DNA of 64,000 nucleotides from Bradyrhizobium sp. dw_411 (GCF_018449695.1 NZ_JAAVUY010000025.1:19258-83257), one strand, 5' to 3'; positions 35,839-45,255 are shown, numbered from the stretch's first letter. Notes: a model not told the origin generated them from the sequence alone. Numbers and translations: made by a program.

Positions 35839-36663
35839 TCATGCACGCCCCTTGCGATCGTGTTCGCTCACCCGCCTGCTGGCCGGGAAATGAGCCTTGG
35901 GAATCGGAAGGCCGGCACTGACGGCATCGACGGCGTTGCGAAGCGCGGATTGAACATCCGGCGTATCGAACAGCGGCATCGACATGTCGTACAACTGCTG
36001 ACGGGCTTCGGCGCGCCCGCGATCCCGCCAAATCTGCATCAGTGCCTTGGTCCGCGCGTAGGCGTCGGGCGGCCCCAAAACCAGACGCGCGGCCAGTGCG
36101 TGCGCCGCCTCGTCAAGTGAAGCGTCGTCCACGACTCGGTTGACGACGTTCCACGCCGCCATCTGCTCGGCTCCCGTCGGCTCAGACAGTAATACGAGTT
36201 CAAGTGCCTTGGCGCGGCCAATACGTTCGGCGAGTTGATAGACACCGCCCTGCAGCGTCATGATGCCAAGAAGAGCTTCGGGAAACATGAAGCGCGCCGA
36301 TTTCGCCGCGATGACGAGGTCACATCCCAATGCCAGCTCAAAACCGCCGCCCATGCAGCCGCCCTGAACGACTGCGATCGTCGGGATCGCCAATCCTTCG
36401 AGCAGGTCTATCGCCCTGGCGAAGACCTCGACCCGGGGGCGAAGGTCCTTCGCCGGGATGCCCGGCCAGTCCCGGATATCCCCGCCCAGACAGAAGTCCG
36501 GGCCCTTTCCCTTCACCAGAAGGACGCGCGCGTCACTCGCCGCCACACGCTCGACCGTGTGGAGGATTTCCTCGCGCATCTGGAAGTTGATGCGGTTGCC
36601 GCCGGGATGATCGAGCGTCATCGTGGCGATCACGCCGTCGAATTCGAGATGGACGAAGTTCAT
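35839..36663 (-). CDS. Enoyl-CoA hydratase/isomerase family protein
   Basis: A 274-aa crotonase-fold protein. The oxyanion-hole segments are FCLGGDIRDWPG and VQGGCMGGGFELALGCDLVI, followed by FMFPEALLGIMTLQGGVYQL where family members place catalytic acids. The C-terminus PKAHFPASRRVSEHDRKGRA is basic. It resembles dienoyl-CoA hydratases of aromatic degradation, though the substrate is not fixed by sequence. An HxlR gene lies 66 bp upstream on the same strand. Confidence 0.88.
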   Translation of the reverse strand: MNFVHLEFDGVIATMTLDHPGGNRINFQMREEILHTVERVAASDARVLLVKGKGPDFCLGGDIRDWPGIPAKDLRPRVEVFARAIDLLEGLAIPTIAVVQGGCMGGGFELALGCDLVIAAKSARFMFPEALLGIMTLQGGVYQLAERIGRAKALELVLLSEPTGAEQMAAWNVVNRVVDDASLDEAAHALAARLVLGPPDAYARTKALMQIWRDRGRAEARQQLYDMSMPLFDTPDVQSALRNAVDAVSAGLPIPKAHFPASRRVSEHDRKGRA

Positions 36664-36729
36664 GGCTCACCTGTTGCTTGTGGAAGTGCGCACACAGAAC
36701 GCACACGTCGTGGCTAGCTGATTGCTCGA

Positions 36730-37206
36730 TCAGCCTTCGGTGCAAACGATATCGGAGCGACGCACATCCCGGTCGCCAGTGACATCTCCCGGAGCGACCG
36801 CTTCGCCACAGGCGGCGCAGCGCATCTCAAGACGGAGCTTGGCTCCGCAAGAGTGGCGGAAGGCCACGATGTTCTCGGGATCGTCGCGCACGAACCGGTC
36901 GCCCCAATCGCGGATCGCGTGCAGAACAGCGAAGAGCTGCTCCCCCGCCTCGGTCAGATGGTACTCATACCGAGCCGGACGCTCCTGGTAGAGCCGGCGC
37001 TGCAGAACACCCGCGGCCTCCAGCGACTTCAGCCGCGCGGCGAGGATGTCGCGCGGCGCACCTGTGTTGAAGACGATGTCGTCGAAGCGATGCTGGCCAA
37101 GGGCGGCGATCTCGCGAAGTGCGAGCAGCGCCCATTTCTCGCCAATCACTTTCAAGGCGGCATCAATGGAACAGACTCTAGGGTCGGCCGTGCGTGGAGA
37201 TCTCAT
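36730..37206 (-). CDS. HxlR-family regulator with C-terminal Cys cluster
   Basis: A 158-aa HxlR protein from ATG 37206. The winged helix includes IGEKWALLALREIAALGQHR, TGAPRDILAARLKSLEAAGV and RYEYHLTEAGEQL. A cysteine-bearing tail follows (HSCGAKLRLEMRCAACGEA), which could bind zinc or sense redox state. It is divergent from an alpha/beta hydrolase at 37330, and an inverted repeat lies between the starts. Downstream on its own strand is the crotonase-family gene. Confidence 0.9.
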   Translation of the reverse strand: MRSPRTADPRVCSIDAALKVIGEKWALLALREIAALGQHRFDDIVFNTGAPRDILAARLKSLEAAGVLQRRLYQERPARYEYHLTEAGEQLFAVLHAIRDWGDRFVRDDPENIVAFRHSCGAKLRLEMRCAACGEAVAPGDVTGDRDVRRSDIVCTEG

Positions 37207-37231
37207 CACGGCTTTGTAACCCGCGCCGAGT

Positions 37232-37292
37232 GGATTTGCAATTCAAATCCATTGACAAGGCGCAGAGGAAGGCGCCCCCTCAAGTGGATTTG
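37232..37292. promoter_or_regulatory. Inverted repeat plus half-site in HxlR/hydrolase promoter
   Basis: GGATTTG-CAATT-CAAATCC (37232-37250) is a perfect 7-bp inverted repeat. A second GGATTTG at 37286-37292, preceded by the same GT, repeats the left arm 54 bp on. They sit between the divergent starts at 37206 and 37330, so the HxlR protein is the likely ligand. Confidence 0.65.
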
Positions 37293-37329
37293 ATTTTCAT
37301 ACCCACATTGTCGGCGAAGGAGAGTTGCC

Positions 37330-38172
37330 ATGGGCTTTGTTTCAGACACGGTCGATACAAGGCGTATCGAAGGAAAGTCGGCGACCTACGCCTATCGCGA
37401 TTTCGGTGTCGCGAGCTCCAGCCCGCCGCTGGTGCTGCTTACCCGCTTCCGGGCGACCATGGATCACTGGGATCCCGCGTTCCTGGACGTGCTTGCCTCC
37501 GAGCGACGCGTCATCCTCTTCGATAACGCAGGTGTCAGCGAAAGCTCGGGTGAAGTCGCATCGACCTTTGCGGGGATGGCGGAAACTGCGGTCGACTTTA
37601 TCGCCGCGCTAGGCCTGAAGAAGATCGACCTGCTCGGCTGGTCGATCGGCGGGTTCGTCGGTCAGATGCTTGCATTGAACCATCCGGGCCTGATCCGGCG
37701 CCTGCTTGTTGTGGGCAGCGGTCCCGGTGGCGTTCCGGGTTCGCCCGTGCAGGATCCGAGGGTGCCGCAGATGATGACCGCTCCGGTCAGCACCGAAGAG
37801 CACTTCCTGTATCTGTTCTTTGGGCTTGACGAAGAAAGCCAGCGCGTCGGCAAGGAATCGCTGAAGCGCCTTGAGCCGCGCCTGTCGAAGTCACACGCCG
37901 ACGTCAGCGCGGAGGCTTGGGGCCGGCAGTTGCAGGCGATCATGAAATGGGCTGGCGGGGATGGTTCCGCATGGAGTCGCCTGGAAGAGATCACCATCCC
38001 CGTGCTCGTCGCCAACGGCGCTCACGATGTGATGGTGGACGCGGGAGATTCCTTCGCCATGGTCCGGCGCCTGAAGAACGCAAAGGCTCTGTTCTACGGC
38101 GATGCCGGCCACGCCTTTCTGTTCCAGCATCCCGATGAATTCGGCAAGGCCACTCTCGATTTCGTTCGTTGA
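37330..38172 (+). CDS. Alpha/beta hydrolase
   Basis: A 280-aa cytoplasmic alpha/beta-hydrolase. The nucleophile elbow GWSIGGFVGQ, the acid in VLVANGAHDVMVD and the His in DAGHAFLFQHP form a Ser-Asp-His triad. HG at the oxyanion position is replaced by LLTRFRATMDHWDP, a variant common in this subgroup. It is divergent from an HxlR regulator and probably controlled by it; the gene starts a run of six plus-strand genes. The substrate is unknown. Confidence 0.88.
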   Translation: MGFVSDTVDTRRIEGKSATYAYRDFGVASSSPPLVLLTRFRATMDHWDPAFLDVLASERRVILFDNAGVSESSGEVASTFAGMAETAVDFIAALGLKKIDLLGWSIGGFVGQMLALNHPGLIRRLLVVGSGPGGVPGSPVQDPRVPQMMTAPVSTEEHFLYLFFGLDEESQRVGKESLKRLEPRLSKSHADVSAEAWGRQLQAIMKWAGGDGSAWSRLEEITIPVLVANGAHDVMVDAGDSFAMVRRLKNAKALFYGDAGHAFLFQHPDEFGKATLDFVR

Positions 38173-38290
38173 CGGCAATCGCCATCCGGGAAGCGAGACT
38201 GATGGCGTTGCATCCAGACATTCAGGCTCTTTGCCCTGACCATCCACCAACCCGCCGTCACAGACGGCTTCTTTTCTCACGGAGTTCCCT

Positions 38291-39193
38291 ATGTCCATGA
38301 TTTCAACACCTGATCGCGTTTTCCGCGCCGATGCAAAAACACCCGCGCCGGCAAGTGCCGGCAAGCTCTCGGCAGACCGTCTGACCACAAAGGACGGCAC
38401 CAGCCTTTATTTCAAGGACTGGGGCTCGGGACCAGCCGTCGTCTTCAGCCACGGCTACCCGCTGTCCTCCGATGCGTGGGAGGACCAAATGTTTTTCTTG
38501 CTGCAGAACGGCTATCGCGTCATCGCCCACGACCGTCGTGGCTTCGGACGGTCAAGCCAGCCGGCCAAGGGTTATGACTACAACACCTTCGCCGACGATC
38601 TGGCGCAACTGGTCGATACGCTCGATCTGCGCGGGGCAACCTTCGTCGGTCATTCGATGGGCGGCGGCGAAGTCGCGCGTTATGTCGCGCGCCATGGCCA
38701 GAGCCGCGTCGCCAAGGTCGCCTTCGTCTCCTCGGTAACACCGTTCCTGCTCAAGACTGCGACCAATCCGACCGGCGCGCCGAAGGAGGTGTTCGACGGC
38801 TTTCGCGCGTCCGTACAGGCTGACCGGTCGCAGTGGAATCTCGACGTCACGACGCCTTATTACAGTTTCAACCGGCCGGGTGCGAAGGCCTCGGAAGGCT
38901 TGCGGCAGGACTATTGGCGGCAGGGACAGGCAACCGGCGTGCTCGCGGCCTATCATGCGATCGGTGCTTTCTCGGAAACTGATTTCCGCGACGACCTCAA
39001 GCAGATCACTGTCCCCACGCTGGTGGTGCATGGCAGCGACGATCAGATCGTCCCGCTGGAGATATCTGCGAAGTTGACCGCCAAGCTCATCCCGCAGGCC
39101 AAGCTCGTGGTTTACGACGGCGGATCCCACGGCTTGCTGCATGTCGACAAGGACCGGCTGAACGCCGATCTGCTGGCGTTCCTTCGCGATTGA
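38291..39193 (+). CDS. Alpha/beta hydrolase, non-heme chloroperoxidase/arylesterase-like
   Basis: A 300-aa protein with an N-terminal extension of about 40 residues, then the chloroperoxidase-type hydrolase core: FSHGYPLSSDAWEDQMFFL, AHDRRGFGRSSQP, FVGHSMGGGEVARYVAR (nucleophile Ser), VVHGSDDQIVP (acid) and DGGSHGLLHVDKD (His). Such enzymes are esterases that can also form peracids with hydrogen peroxide. The extension (ADAKTPAPASAGKLS) is not a strong signal peptide. It lies 118 bp after another hydrolase and in the same direction as a catalase gene 2.7 kb on. Confidence 0.88.
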   Translation: MSMISTPDRVFRADAKTPAPASAGKLSADRLTTKDGTSLYFKDWGSGPAVVFSHGYPLSSDAWEDQMFFLLQNGYRVIAHDRRGFGRSSQPAKGYDYNTFADDLAQLVDTLDLRGATFVGHSMGGGEVARYVARHGQSRVAKVAFVSSVTPFLLKTATNPTGAPKEVFDGFRASVQADRSQWNLDVTTPYYSFNRPGAKASEGLRQDYWRQGQATGVLAAYHAIGAFSETDFRDDLKQITVPTLVVHGSDDQIVPLEISAKLTAKLIPQAKLVVYDGGSHGLLHVDKDRLNADLLAFLRD

Positions 39194-39336
39194 TACTGCG
39201 CCTCATTTCAACGGGTGGAGGATCGGGTCAGAACTCCGTCCCCACCCCTCGCAGCGGCCAAATAGCTGTGTAGCGAAAACTGCCGCCCCACCGTCCGTCG
39301 AAGCCCTCGGGTAACCACCCACACTGGAGATAGAAG

Positions 39337-40233
39337 ATGAGTTCGGACAAGTTTCTGGTCACCGGCGCGACGGGTGAGACCGGCCGCTGCACGGTCCAAT
39401 GCCTTCTCGAAAACGGGCATGCTGTCCGCGCATTGGTGCATAAGGAGGACGACCGCGCCGAGGCGCTTCGGCGGACGGGAGCCGAGGTCGTTGTCGGTGA
39501 CCTCTTCGAGCACGATGATGCAATTCGGGCGACCGCCGGCACCACCGCCGCCTATTTCTGCTATCCCGTTCGCCCCGGCATCATCCAGACGACGGCGTAT
39601 TTTGCCGACGCGGCCAGGCGCGCCGGGCTCAAGGCCGTGATCAACATGTCGCAGATCTCCGCACGGGAAGATTCCAAAAGCCATGCGGCGCGCGATCACT
39701 GGATCGCCGAACGGATCTTTGATTGGTCAGGTGTTCCGACCGTGCATCTGCGACCGACCTTCTTCTCGCAATGGCTGCTCTACCCGTTTGCGCGCAAGAC
39801 GATTGTCGAGCAGAGCATCATTGATCTTCCCTATGGCGCCGGGCACCATGCCCCAATCGCGGCCGAAGATCAGGCACGTCTGATCGCTGCGATACTGTGG
39901 GAGCCGGCCGCGCATCTCGGCAAGACCTACACGCTCCACGGTCCGATCGAACTGGATCAGCCGGGCATCGCCGCTGCCATCAGCGACGTGCTCGGCCGAA
40001 AGATCAGCTATCGGCCGCTGACCATCCCCGAGTATCGGAAACGCCTCGAACAATTCGGCTTGCCGGAGTTTGTGATCCAGCATTTCTGCGCGATCGCCGT
40101 CGATTATCAGAACGGCATCTTCTCGGGCACCGACAGGATCATTGCCGAGGTGACCGGCGTGCCGCCCATGACTGTGCAGGACTTCGTCGCGGCGCACCGG
40201 GCCGCCTTCGATCGTCTCGACGCGGCAGCGTGA
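39337..40233 (+). CDS. NmrA-like NAD(P)H-binding protein
   Basis: A 298-aa atypical SDR with VTGATGETGRCTVQCLLENG at the nucleotide-binding site, then VVGDLFEHDD and INMSQISARED. The catalytic tetrad of true SDRs is absent. It belongs with the NmrA/QOR2 group and is a second such protein in this block. A single transcript with the flanking hydrolase and carbonic-anhydrase-like genes is possible but the gaps (143 and 76 bp) leave room for separate promoters. Confidence 0.87.
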   Translation: MSSDKFLVTGATGETGRCTVQCLLENGHAVRALVHKEDDRAEALRRTGAEVVVGDLFEHDDAIRATAGTTAAYFCYPVRPGIIQTTAYFADAARRAGLKAVINMSQISAREDSKSHAARDHWIAERIFDWSGVPTVHLRPTFFSQWLLYPFARKTIVEQSIIDLPYGAGHHAPIAAEDQARLIAAILWEPAAHLGKTYTLHGPIELDQPGIAAAISDVLGRKISYRPLTIPEYRKRLEQFGLPEFVIQHFCAIAVDYQNGIFSGTDRIIAEVTGVPPMTVQDFVAAHRAAFDRLDAAA

Positions 40234-40309
40234 CGGAACCGTCCAGGACGAGCCGGCCGACGACGAGCGAGGCTTTCGTAATTCCAACAACCCAAACCAA
40301 GGAGCCCAC

Positions 40310-40954
40310 ATGACCGCTTCCATTGAAGAATACGACAAGGCAATCATCAACCGCCAACCCAATTTCGACGAGCGCAAGACCCGATCTGAATTCCGGAAGG
40401 TCATCCCCAATCTCAAGACAGTTGTGGTCCATTGCTTCGACCCGCGCGTGACAGGCGGTATCCCACCGGCTGTCGCCAAGGCCCTACCCGGCCAGATCTA
40501 TCCCGGCGAAGTATTCGAGTTCGTCGGCGATAACGGCAAAAAAGGTATCGGCTCCAACACGACCATTTTTCCTGTCGTCGTCGCCGGCGGCCGCGCTTCC
40601 GGTAGCGCACAACGATCGATCAGCGTTGCGTGCCATCTCTTCGACATCGACAACGTCGCGATCGTGCATCACACCGACTGCGGCGGAACACACTTCACTC
40701 CGGAAGGATTCCTGGAAACCTTCAAGGAAGAGTTCGGTCAGGATATTTCCGACCTGTGGGATGCCGACGATATCTGCCTCGAGAACTTCACACAGTCGCT
40801 ACATCGCGACGTCCGAAGCGTCAGGAGCTCACGCGGTACACCCAGGCACGTGAATGTCTACGGCTTTCTCTACGATATCGAAACCGGCGAACTCCATCTG
40901 GTCGAGGACAGCCCTGGTGACAAGACAGCCCCCCGCGGCACCGCCTGGCGATAA
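40310..40954 (+). CDS. Beta-carbonic-anhydrase-like protein
   Basis: A 214-aa protein with beta-carbonic-anhydrase ligands in place: HCFDPRV (Cys42 with the Asp-Arg dyad) and VHHTDCGGTHF (His and Cys). VVAGGRASGSAQRSISVACH replaces the usual RNAGG helix start. Family members hydrate carbon dioxide, but others act on CS2 or COS, and this divergent version sits in a detoxification block rather than near carboxylases, so another small substrate is possible. An ATG-proximal purine-rich AAGGAG lies just upstream. Confidence 0.82.
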   Translation: MTASIEEYDKAIINRQPNFDERKTRSEFRKVIPNLKTVVVHCFDPRVTGGIPPAVAKALPGQIYPGEVFEFVGDNGKKGIGSNTTIFPVVVAGGRASGSAQRSISVACHLFDIDNVAIVHHTDCGGTHFTPEGFLETFKEEFGQDISDLWDADDICLENFTQSLHRDVRSVRSSRGTPRHVNVYGFLYDIETGELHLVEDSPGDKTAPRGTAWR

Positions 40955-41154
40955 AGGAAGCTGATCGTGCAACCCGGATGTCGTGTCGTCGACGGCTTCA
41001 CCCACGGCTCTCCTCGTCCTGGTGGCGGGATACTTCTACCTCAAGCGTTCGCATCAGCCGTGAACTTGATGCGACCACCTCCGGGACACGCCAGCCGATA
41101 ATGTAGGACATCATCAAGTTTAATACGCTTGGAGAGCCAGAAAAGGAGCAGACC
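40955..41154 (+). other. Intergenic stretch with short membrane-segment frame
   Basis: About 200 bp between two plus-strand genes. One frame (GTG near 40986) reads MSSTASPTALLVLVAGYFYL then KRSHQP and stops, a single hydrophobic helix with a basic end. It could be a tiny membrane protein or a gene relic; no ribosome-binding site is clear. Confidence 0.25.
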
Positions 41155-41796
41155 ATGACCATTGCAAACCAGACAATCAAAATCCCCGACAGCAAGCTTG
41201 CGCGAGAGGTGACCGAGATTATCCGCGACACCGAATCTGAACTGCTCTTCAATCATTCGAGCCGGGTCTACCTGTTCGGCGCACTGGCCGGCGAACGTCG
41301 CCGCTTGAAGTTCAATCCGGAGCTGCTCTATACCGGGGCCATGTTCCACGACATGGGCCTGACCGAGACCCACAGCAGCGCGGACGAACGCTTCGAGGTG
41401 GACGGCGCCAATGCAGCGCGGGATTTCCTGAAGCGGCACGGAATTACGCAGGCCGACATCGATACAGTTTGGGCGGCGATCGCGCTGCATACGACGCCCG
41501 GCATCCCAAAGCATATGCACCCGGTCGTCGCGCTGGTGACGGCTGGCGTCGAGATGGATGTCCTCGGCCTGGCCTATGGCGAATACTCGGACGCCGAACG
41601 TGAAGCTGTCGTGCGGGCTTTCCCGAGGACACCGCATTTCAAGGAAGACATCATCCAGACGTTCTACGACAGCATCAAACACAAACCCGACACTACCTTC
41701 GGGAATGTTAAGGCCGATGTGCTCGCCGACAAGGATCCGCATTTTCACCGCGGCAATTTCTGCACCGTCATCCGCCAATCGCGCTGGCACGGCTGA
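41155..41796 (+). CDS. HD-domain hydrolase, cyanamide-hydratase-like
   Basis: A 213-aa HD-family metal-dependent protein: NHSSRVYLFG (first His), GAMFHDMGLTE (HD pair), VWAAIALHTTPGI (later His) and a MHPVVALVTAGVEMDV stretch. This arrangement fits the Ddi2/Ddi3 cyanamide hydratase group, which converts cyanamide to urea; many relatives have untested substrates. AAGGAG lies at the right distance before ATG 41155. It is followed 77 bp later by catalase. Confidence 0.83.
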   Translation: MTIANQTIKIPDSKLAREVTEIIRDTESELLFNHSSRVYLFGALAGERRRLKFNPELLYTGAMFHDMGLTETHSSADERFEVDGANAARDFLKRHGITQADIDTVWAAIALHTTPGIPKHMHPVVALVTAGVEMDVLGLAYGEYSDAEREAVVRAFPRTPHFKEDIIQTFYDSIKHKPDTTFGNVKADVLADKDPHFHRGNFCTVIRQSRWHG

Positions 41797-41873
41797 CATT
41801 ATTTCTTCCCTAAAATTCGGCGCGCCCCACGACGCAAATCGCAAGCGCCATCACCGACCTGAGGAGTCCTACG

Positions 41874-43331
41874 ATGATTGATAAGCCATCACGCCCCTAT
41901 CTGAGCCATGCGACTGGCGCACCGGTCAGCGACAACGTCAATATCCAGACTGCGGGTCCGCGCGGCCCGGCGCTGTTGCAGGACATATGGCTTCTGGAAA
42001 AACTGGCTCACTTCAGCCGGGAAGTGATCCCGGAGCGTCGGATGCATGCCAAGGGTTCGGGCGCCTTTGGCACCTTTACAACGACGCATGATGTCACGCG
42101 CTATACCAAGGCCAGGATTTTCTCCGAAATCGGGAAGCAGACTCCGATGTTCGCGCGATTCTCCACGGTCGCGGGCGAGCGAGGAGCCGCGGACGCCGAG
42201 CGTGATATTCGCGGCTTTGCGCTGAAGTTCTACACTGAGGAGGGCAACTGGGATGTGGTTGGCAACAACACGCCGGTGTTCTTCTTTCGCGATCCGCTGC
42301 GCTTCCCGGATCTCAACCATGCAATCAAGCGCGACCCGCGCACGGGCATGCGCAGTGCAGACAACAATTGGGATTTCTGGACGCTGTTGCCCGAGGCGTT
42401 GCACCAAGTGACTATCGTCATGAGCGAGCGCGGCATCCCGCGCAGCTATCGTCATATGCACGGATTTGCCAGCCACACCTACAGCTTCATCAATGCAGCG
42501 GACGAGCGAACCTGGGTGAAGTTTCATTTTCGGACCCAGCAGGGCATTGCGAACCTGACGGATTCGGAAGCTGAAGCCTTGGTCGGAAAGGACCGCGAAA
42601 CGCACCACCGCGATCTTTTCGAGAGTATTGAACGCGGCGACTTTCCACGCTGGACGCTGTTCATTCAAGTCATGACCGATGCCCAGGCGAAGGCGTTTCC
42701 TTTCAATCCGTTCGATTTGACCAAGATTTGGCCGAAGGCGGATTTTCCGCTGGTCGAGGTCGGCTTCTTCGAGCTGAATCGCAATCCCGAGAATGTCTTC
42801 GCCGAGGTGGAGCAGGCCGCATTCTCGCCGGCAAACGTCGTGCCCGGCATCGGCTTTTCACCGGACAAGATGTTGCAGGCGCGGCTTTTCTCCTATGGAG
42901 ACGCCCAGCGTTACCGTCTTGGCGTGAATTTCAACCATATCCCCGTCAATGCCCCGAAGTGCCCGGTTCACAGTTATCACCGTGACGGCGCGATGCGTAC
43001 GGACGGCAACCTGGGCGGCACGCCGACTTATTTCCCGAACAGCCGGGGCGAATGGACCGATCAGCCCGGCCTGAACGAACCGCCGCTTGAAATTGACGGC
43101 GCCGCGGCTCATTGGGATCATCGGGTTGACGACGATCACTATCAGCAGCCCGGCGATCTGTTCCGGAAGATGGATGCCGGTCGGCGGCAGACATTGTTCG
43201 ACAACACCGCACGGGCCATCGGTCCTGCCGCGGCGCATATTCGGGAACGCCATATTGCCAACTGCACCAAGGCCGATCCCGAATATGGAGCCGGCGTGAC
43301 GACAGCTCTGCGTCGACTCGCATCTGCCTGA
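41874..43331 (+). CDS. katA: Catalase, small-subunit haem type
   Basis: A 485-aa monofunctional haem catalase of clade 3 size. The distal His is in RRMHAKGSGAFGTF (about residue 58), the distal Asn in VVGNNTPVFFFRDP, and the haem-ligand Tyr in RLFSYGDAQRYRLG. It breaks down hydrogen peroxide in the cytoplasm. No signal peptide is present. GAGGAG precedes the ATG. It ends the run of plus-strand detoxification genes that begins at 37330. The symbol katA is by family resemblance. Confidence 0.95.
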   Translation: MIDKPSRPYLSHATGAPVSDNVNIQTAGPRGPALLQDIWLLEKLAHFSREVIPERRMHAKGSGAFGTFTTTHDVTRYTKARIFSEIGKQTPMFARFSTVAGERGAADAERDIRGFALKFYTEEGNWDVVGNNTPVFFFRDPLRFPDLNHAIKRDPRTGMRSADNNWDFWTLLPEALHQVTIVMSERGIPRSYRHMHGFASHTYSFINAADERTWVKFHFRTQQGIANLTDSEAEALVGKDRETHHRDLFESIERGDFPRWTLFIQVMTDAQAKAFPFNPFDLTKIWPKADFPLVEVGFFELNRNPENVFAEVEQAAFSPANVVPGIGFSPDKMLQARLFSYGDAQRYRLGVNFNHIPVNAPKCPVHSYHRDGAMRTDGNLGGTPTYFPNSRGEWTDQPGLNEPPLEIDGAAAHWDHRVDDDHYQQPGDLFRKMDAGRRQTLFDNTARAIGPAAAHIRERHIANCTKADPEYGAGVTTALRRLASA

Positions 43332-43532
43332 TTGTTTGGTCAGCTACGGAACTGCAAGCGCGGGATCGCAGCCTGTACGAACGCCGATACGCGGAGCCAT
43401 GGTGGGCGTCCGCGTCTCGCCGGACTGGTTAGCGATGCGACGCATCAAAAGTCCGGCGCTTGGTCGCTGTGAATGCGGGCGACGTGGAGGTCCGTTGGAT
43501 GCAACTCAGGCGTGACCGGCTGCGTTCGTGCT

Positions 43533-44813
43533 TCAGTTGGCGGTATCACCGGTCCAGCGGCGAAACAGAATGCTGGCGTTGACGCCGCCGAAGCCAAATC
43601 CATTGGAGAGCGCATAGTCCATCGCCAACGGCCTTGCCCGCCCGGCCACGAAGTCTATGCCTTCGGCAGTCGGATCAGGTGTTTCAAGGTTCAGCGTCGG
43701 CGGGGCGATCTGGTCACGCAGAGCCAGCAAGGCGAAGATGGCTTCCAGGCCGCCGGCAGCGCCAAGCAGGTGTCCGGTCGCCGATTTGGTCGCGCTGACT
43801 GCAACGCCGCCTTCGCAGCCGAACACAGCCTTGATAGCCTCTATCTCGCTTTTGTCTCCCACTGGGGTGGAGGTAGCGTGAGCATTGACATGCTTGATGT
43901 CCGAGGGCCGAATTCCAGCCTGGTCGATGGCAATTTCGATGGCCCGGCGGGCGCCGTCACCATCCTCTGGACCGGAGGTGATATGATATGCATCGGCCGT
44001 CGTGCCGTAACCGACCAATTCGGCCAGCGGCGTAGCTCCTCGGGCGATAGCGTGATCAAGGGCCTCGATCACGACAATGCCGGCCCCTTCTCCCATGACA
44101 AAGCCGTCGCGCGCGATATCGAAGGGTCGGGATGCGCTCGCGGGCGTATCATTAAAGCCGGTGGATAAAGACCGCGCTGCTGCAAAGCCTCCCAGGCTTA
44201 TCGAGTTGATGCAGGCCTCCGCACCGCCGCAGACGGCGACATCGGCCTCGCCGGCCCGGATCAATCGAGCGCCGTCTCCAATTGCCTGAACGCCGGCGGC
44301 GCAAGCCGTGACGGGCGCTCCGATCGGTCCCTTGAAACCGTGACGAATCGAAATTTGTCCTGCGGCAAGATTCACCAGGAAGGATGGAACCGTGAAGGGC
44401 GACAGACGCCGTACGCCACGCCGGTCCACCGTCCGCACGGCCTCACTGATGGCCAGAAACCCGCCGATGCCTGAAGCGATCACTGTCGCCGTGCGCTGCT
44501 GGTCCCGAGGAGTCGCAGGTTTCCACCCCGACTGGGAAATCGCCTCTTCGGCGGCGGCGAGGCCCAACAGAATAAAGCGATCCATCTTGCGTTGATCCTT
44601 CGGCGAGCAGACCGTGTCGGGATCGAATCCGCCGGTGGGATCGTCTTTCCGATCAGGCACGATCCCGCCGATTTTGGAACCGAGGTCGGCGACGATATCT
44701 TCAGACAGCCGCCGAATACCCGAATGTCCCGAAAGCAGACGCGACCAGGTTGTCTCGACGCCAGCGGCGAGAGGACTGACCGCTCCCATTCCTGTAACTA
44801 CGATCCGGCGCAT
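43533..44813 (-). CDS. Beta-ketoacyl-ACP synthase II (FabF-like)
   Basis: A 426-aa condensing enzyme. The active-site Cys is in VTACAAGVQAIGDG, the two His are in NAHATSTPVGD and TKSATGHLLGAAGG, and GFGFGGVNASILF closes the fold, so the triad is complete. It would extend acyl-ACP with malonyl-ACP. It stands alone, without an acyl carrier protein or FabG beside it, so it is probably not the housekeeping copy. It converges with the catalase gene. Confidence 0.93.
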   Translation of the reverse strand: MRRIVVTGMGAVSPLAAGVETTWSRLLSGHSGIRRLSEDIVADLGSKIGGIVPDRKDDPTGGFDPDTVCSPKDQRKMDRFILLGLAAAEEAISQSGWKPATPRDQQRTATVIASGIGGFLAISEAVRTVDRRGVRRLSPFTVPSFLVNLAAGQISIRHGFKGPIGAPVTACAAGVQAIGDGARLIRAGEADVAVCGGAEACINSISLGGFAAARSLSTGFNDTPASASRPFDIARDGFVMGEGAGIVVIEALDHAIARGATPLAELVGYGTTADAYHITSGPEDGDGARRAIEIAIDQAGIRPSDIKHVNAHATSTPVGDKSEIEAIKAVFGCEGGVAVSATKSATGHLLGAAGGLEAIFALLALRDQIAPPTLNLETPDPTAEGIDFVAGRARPLAMDYALSNGFGFGGVNASILFRRWTGDTAN

Positions 44814-44949
44814 TCGCTCTCCTATCGCTGTTGCCTCAGCTTCGCCGACAGAGAGAGCGGTAACGCCTGCCCCAACGTCAATCCGATCGCGGCAACCGTG
44901 GTTTCAGCTGGCAGAACTATTTTTGCAGAGGGCGATGATCGAAGCGAAG

Positions 44950-45168
44950 CTACAGGATCGCTTTAGGCGAGACTGGAACCACAAACGTGCCGCCGCGACT
45001 TAGCTTCAACACTTGCTCCTCCAATCGCGTCAAGCGGCGATCGAGAGCCTCGATCTCGTTCACGCTCGCAACGCCACTGGCGCTCATGGCTTCATCGATC
45101 GCAGAGAGATGGCGCCAGGTACGCAGCCAAAATCCTTCCGCGCGCGCAGACAACGAAATCTGATTCAT
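44950..45168 (-). CDS. Small hypothetical protein (72 aa)
   Basis: A 72-aa protein MNQISLSARAEGFWLRTWRH... ending VVPVSPKAIL. AAGGAG six bases before ATG 45168 decides the start. The middle (VNEIEALDRRLTRLEEQVLK) is a short coiled coil. Its family is unknown to me. It lies 136 bp upstream of the FabF-like gene on the same strand, so the two may be transcribed together. Confidence 0.65.
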   Translation of the reverse strand: MNQISLSARAEGFWLRTWRHLSAIDEAMSASGVASVNEIEALDRRLTRLEEQVLKLSRGGTFVVPVSPKAIL

Positions 45169-45255
45169 TTCCCACTCCTTCTTCGTCCGATTGTGGTGCC
45201 GCATTATAGATGATGAACATAATCTAATACCGGCGCGATACAAGGGGAAGCCGAA

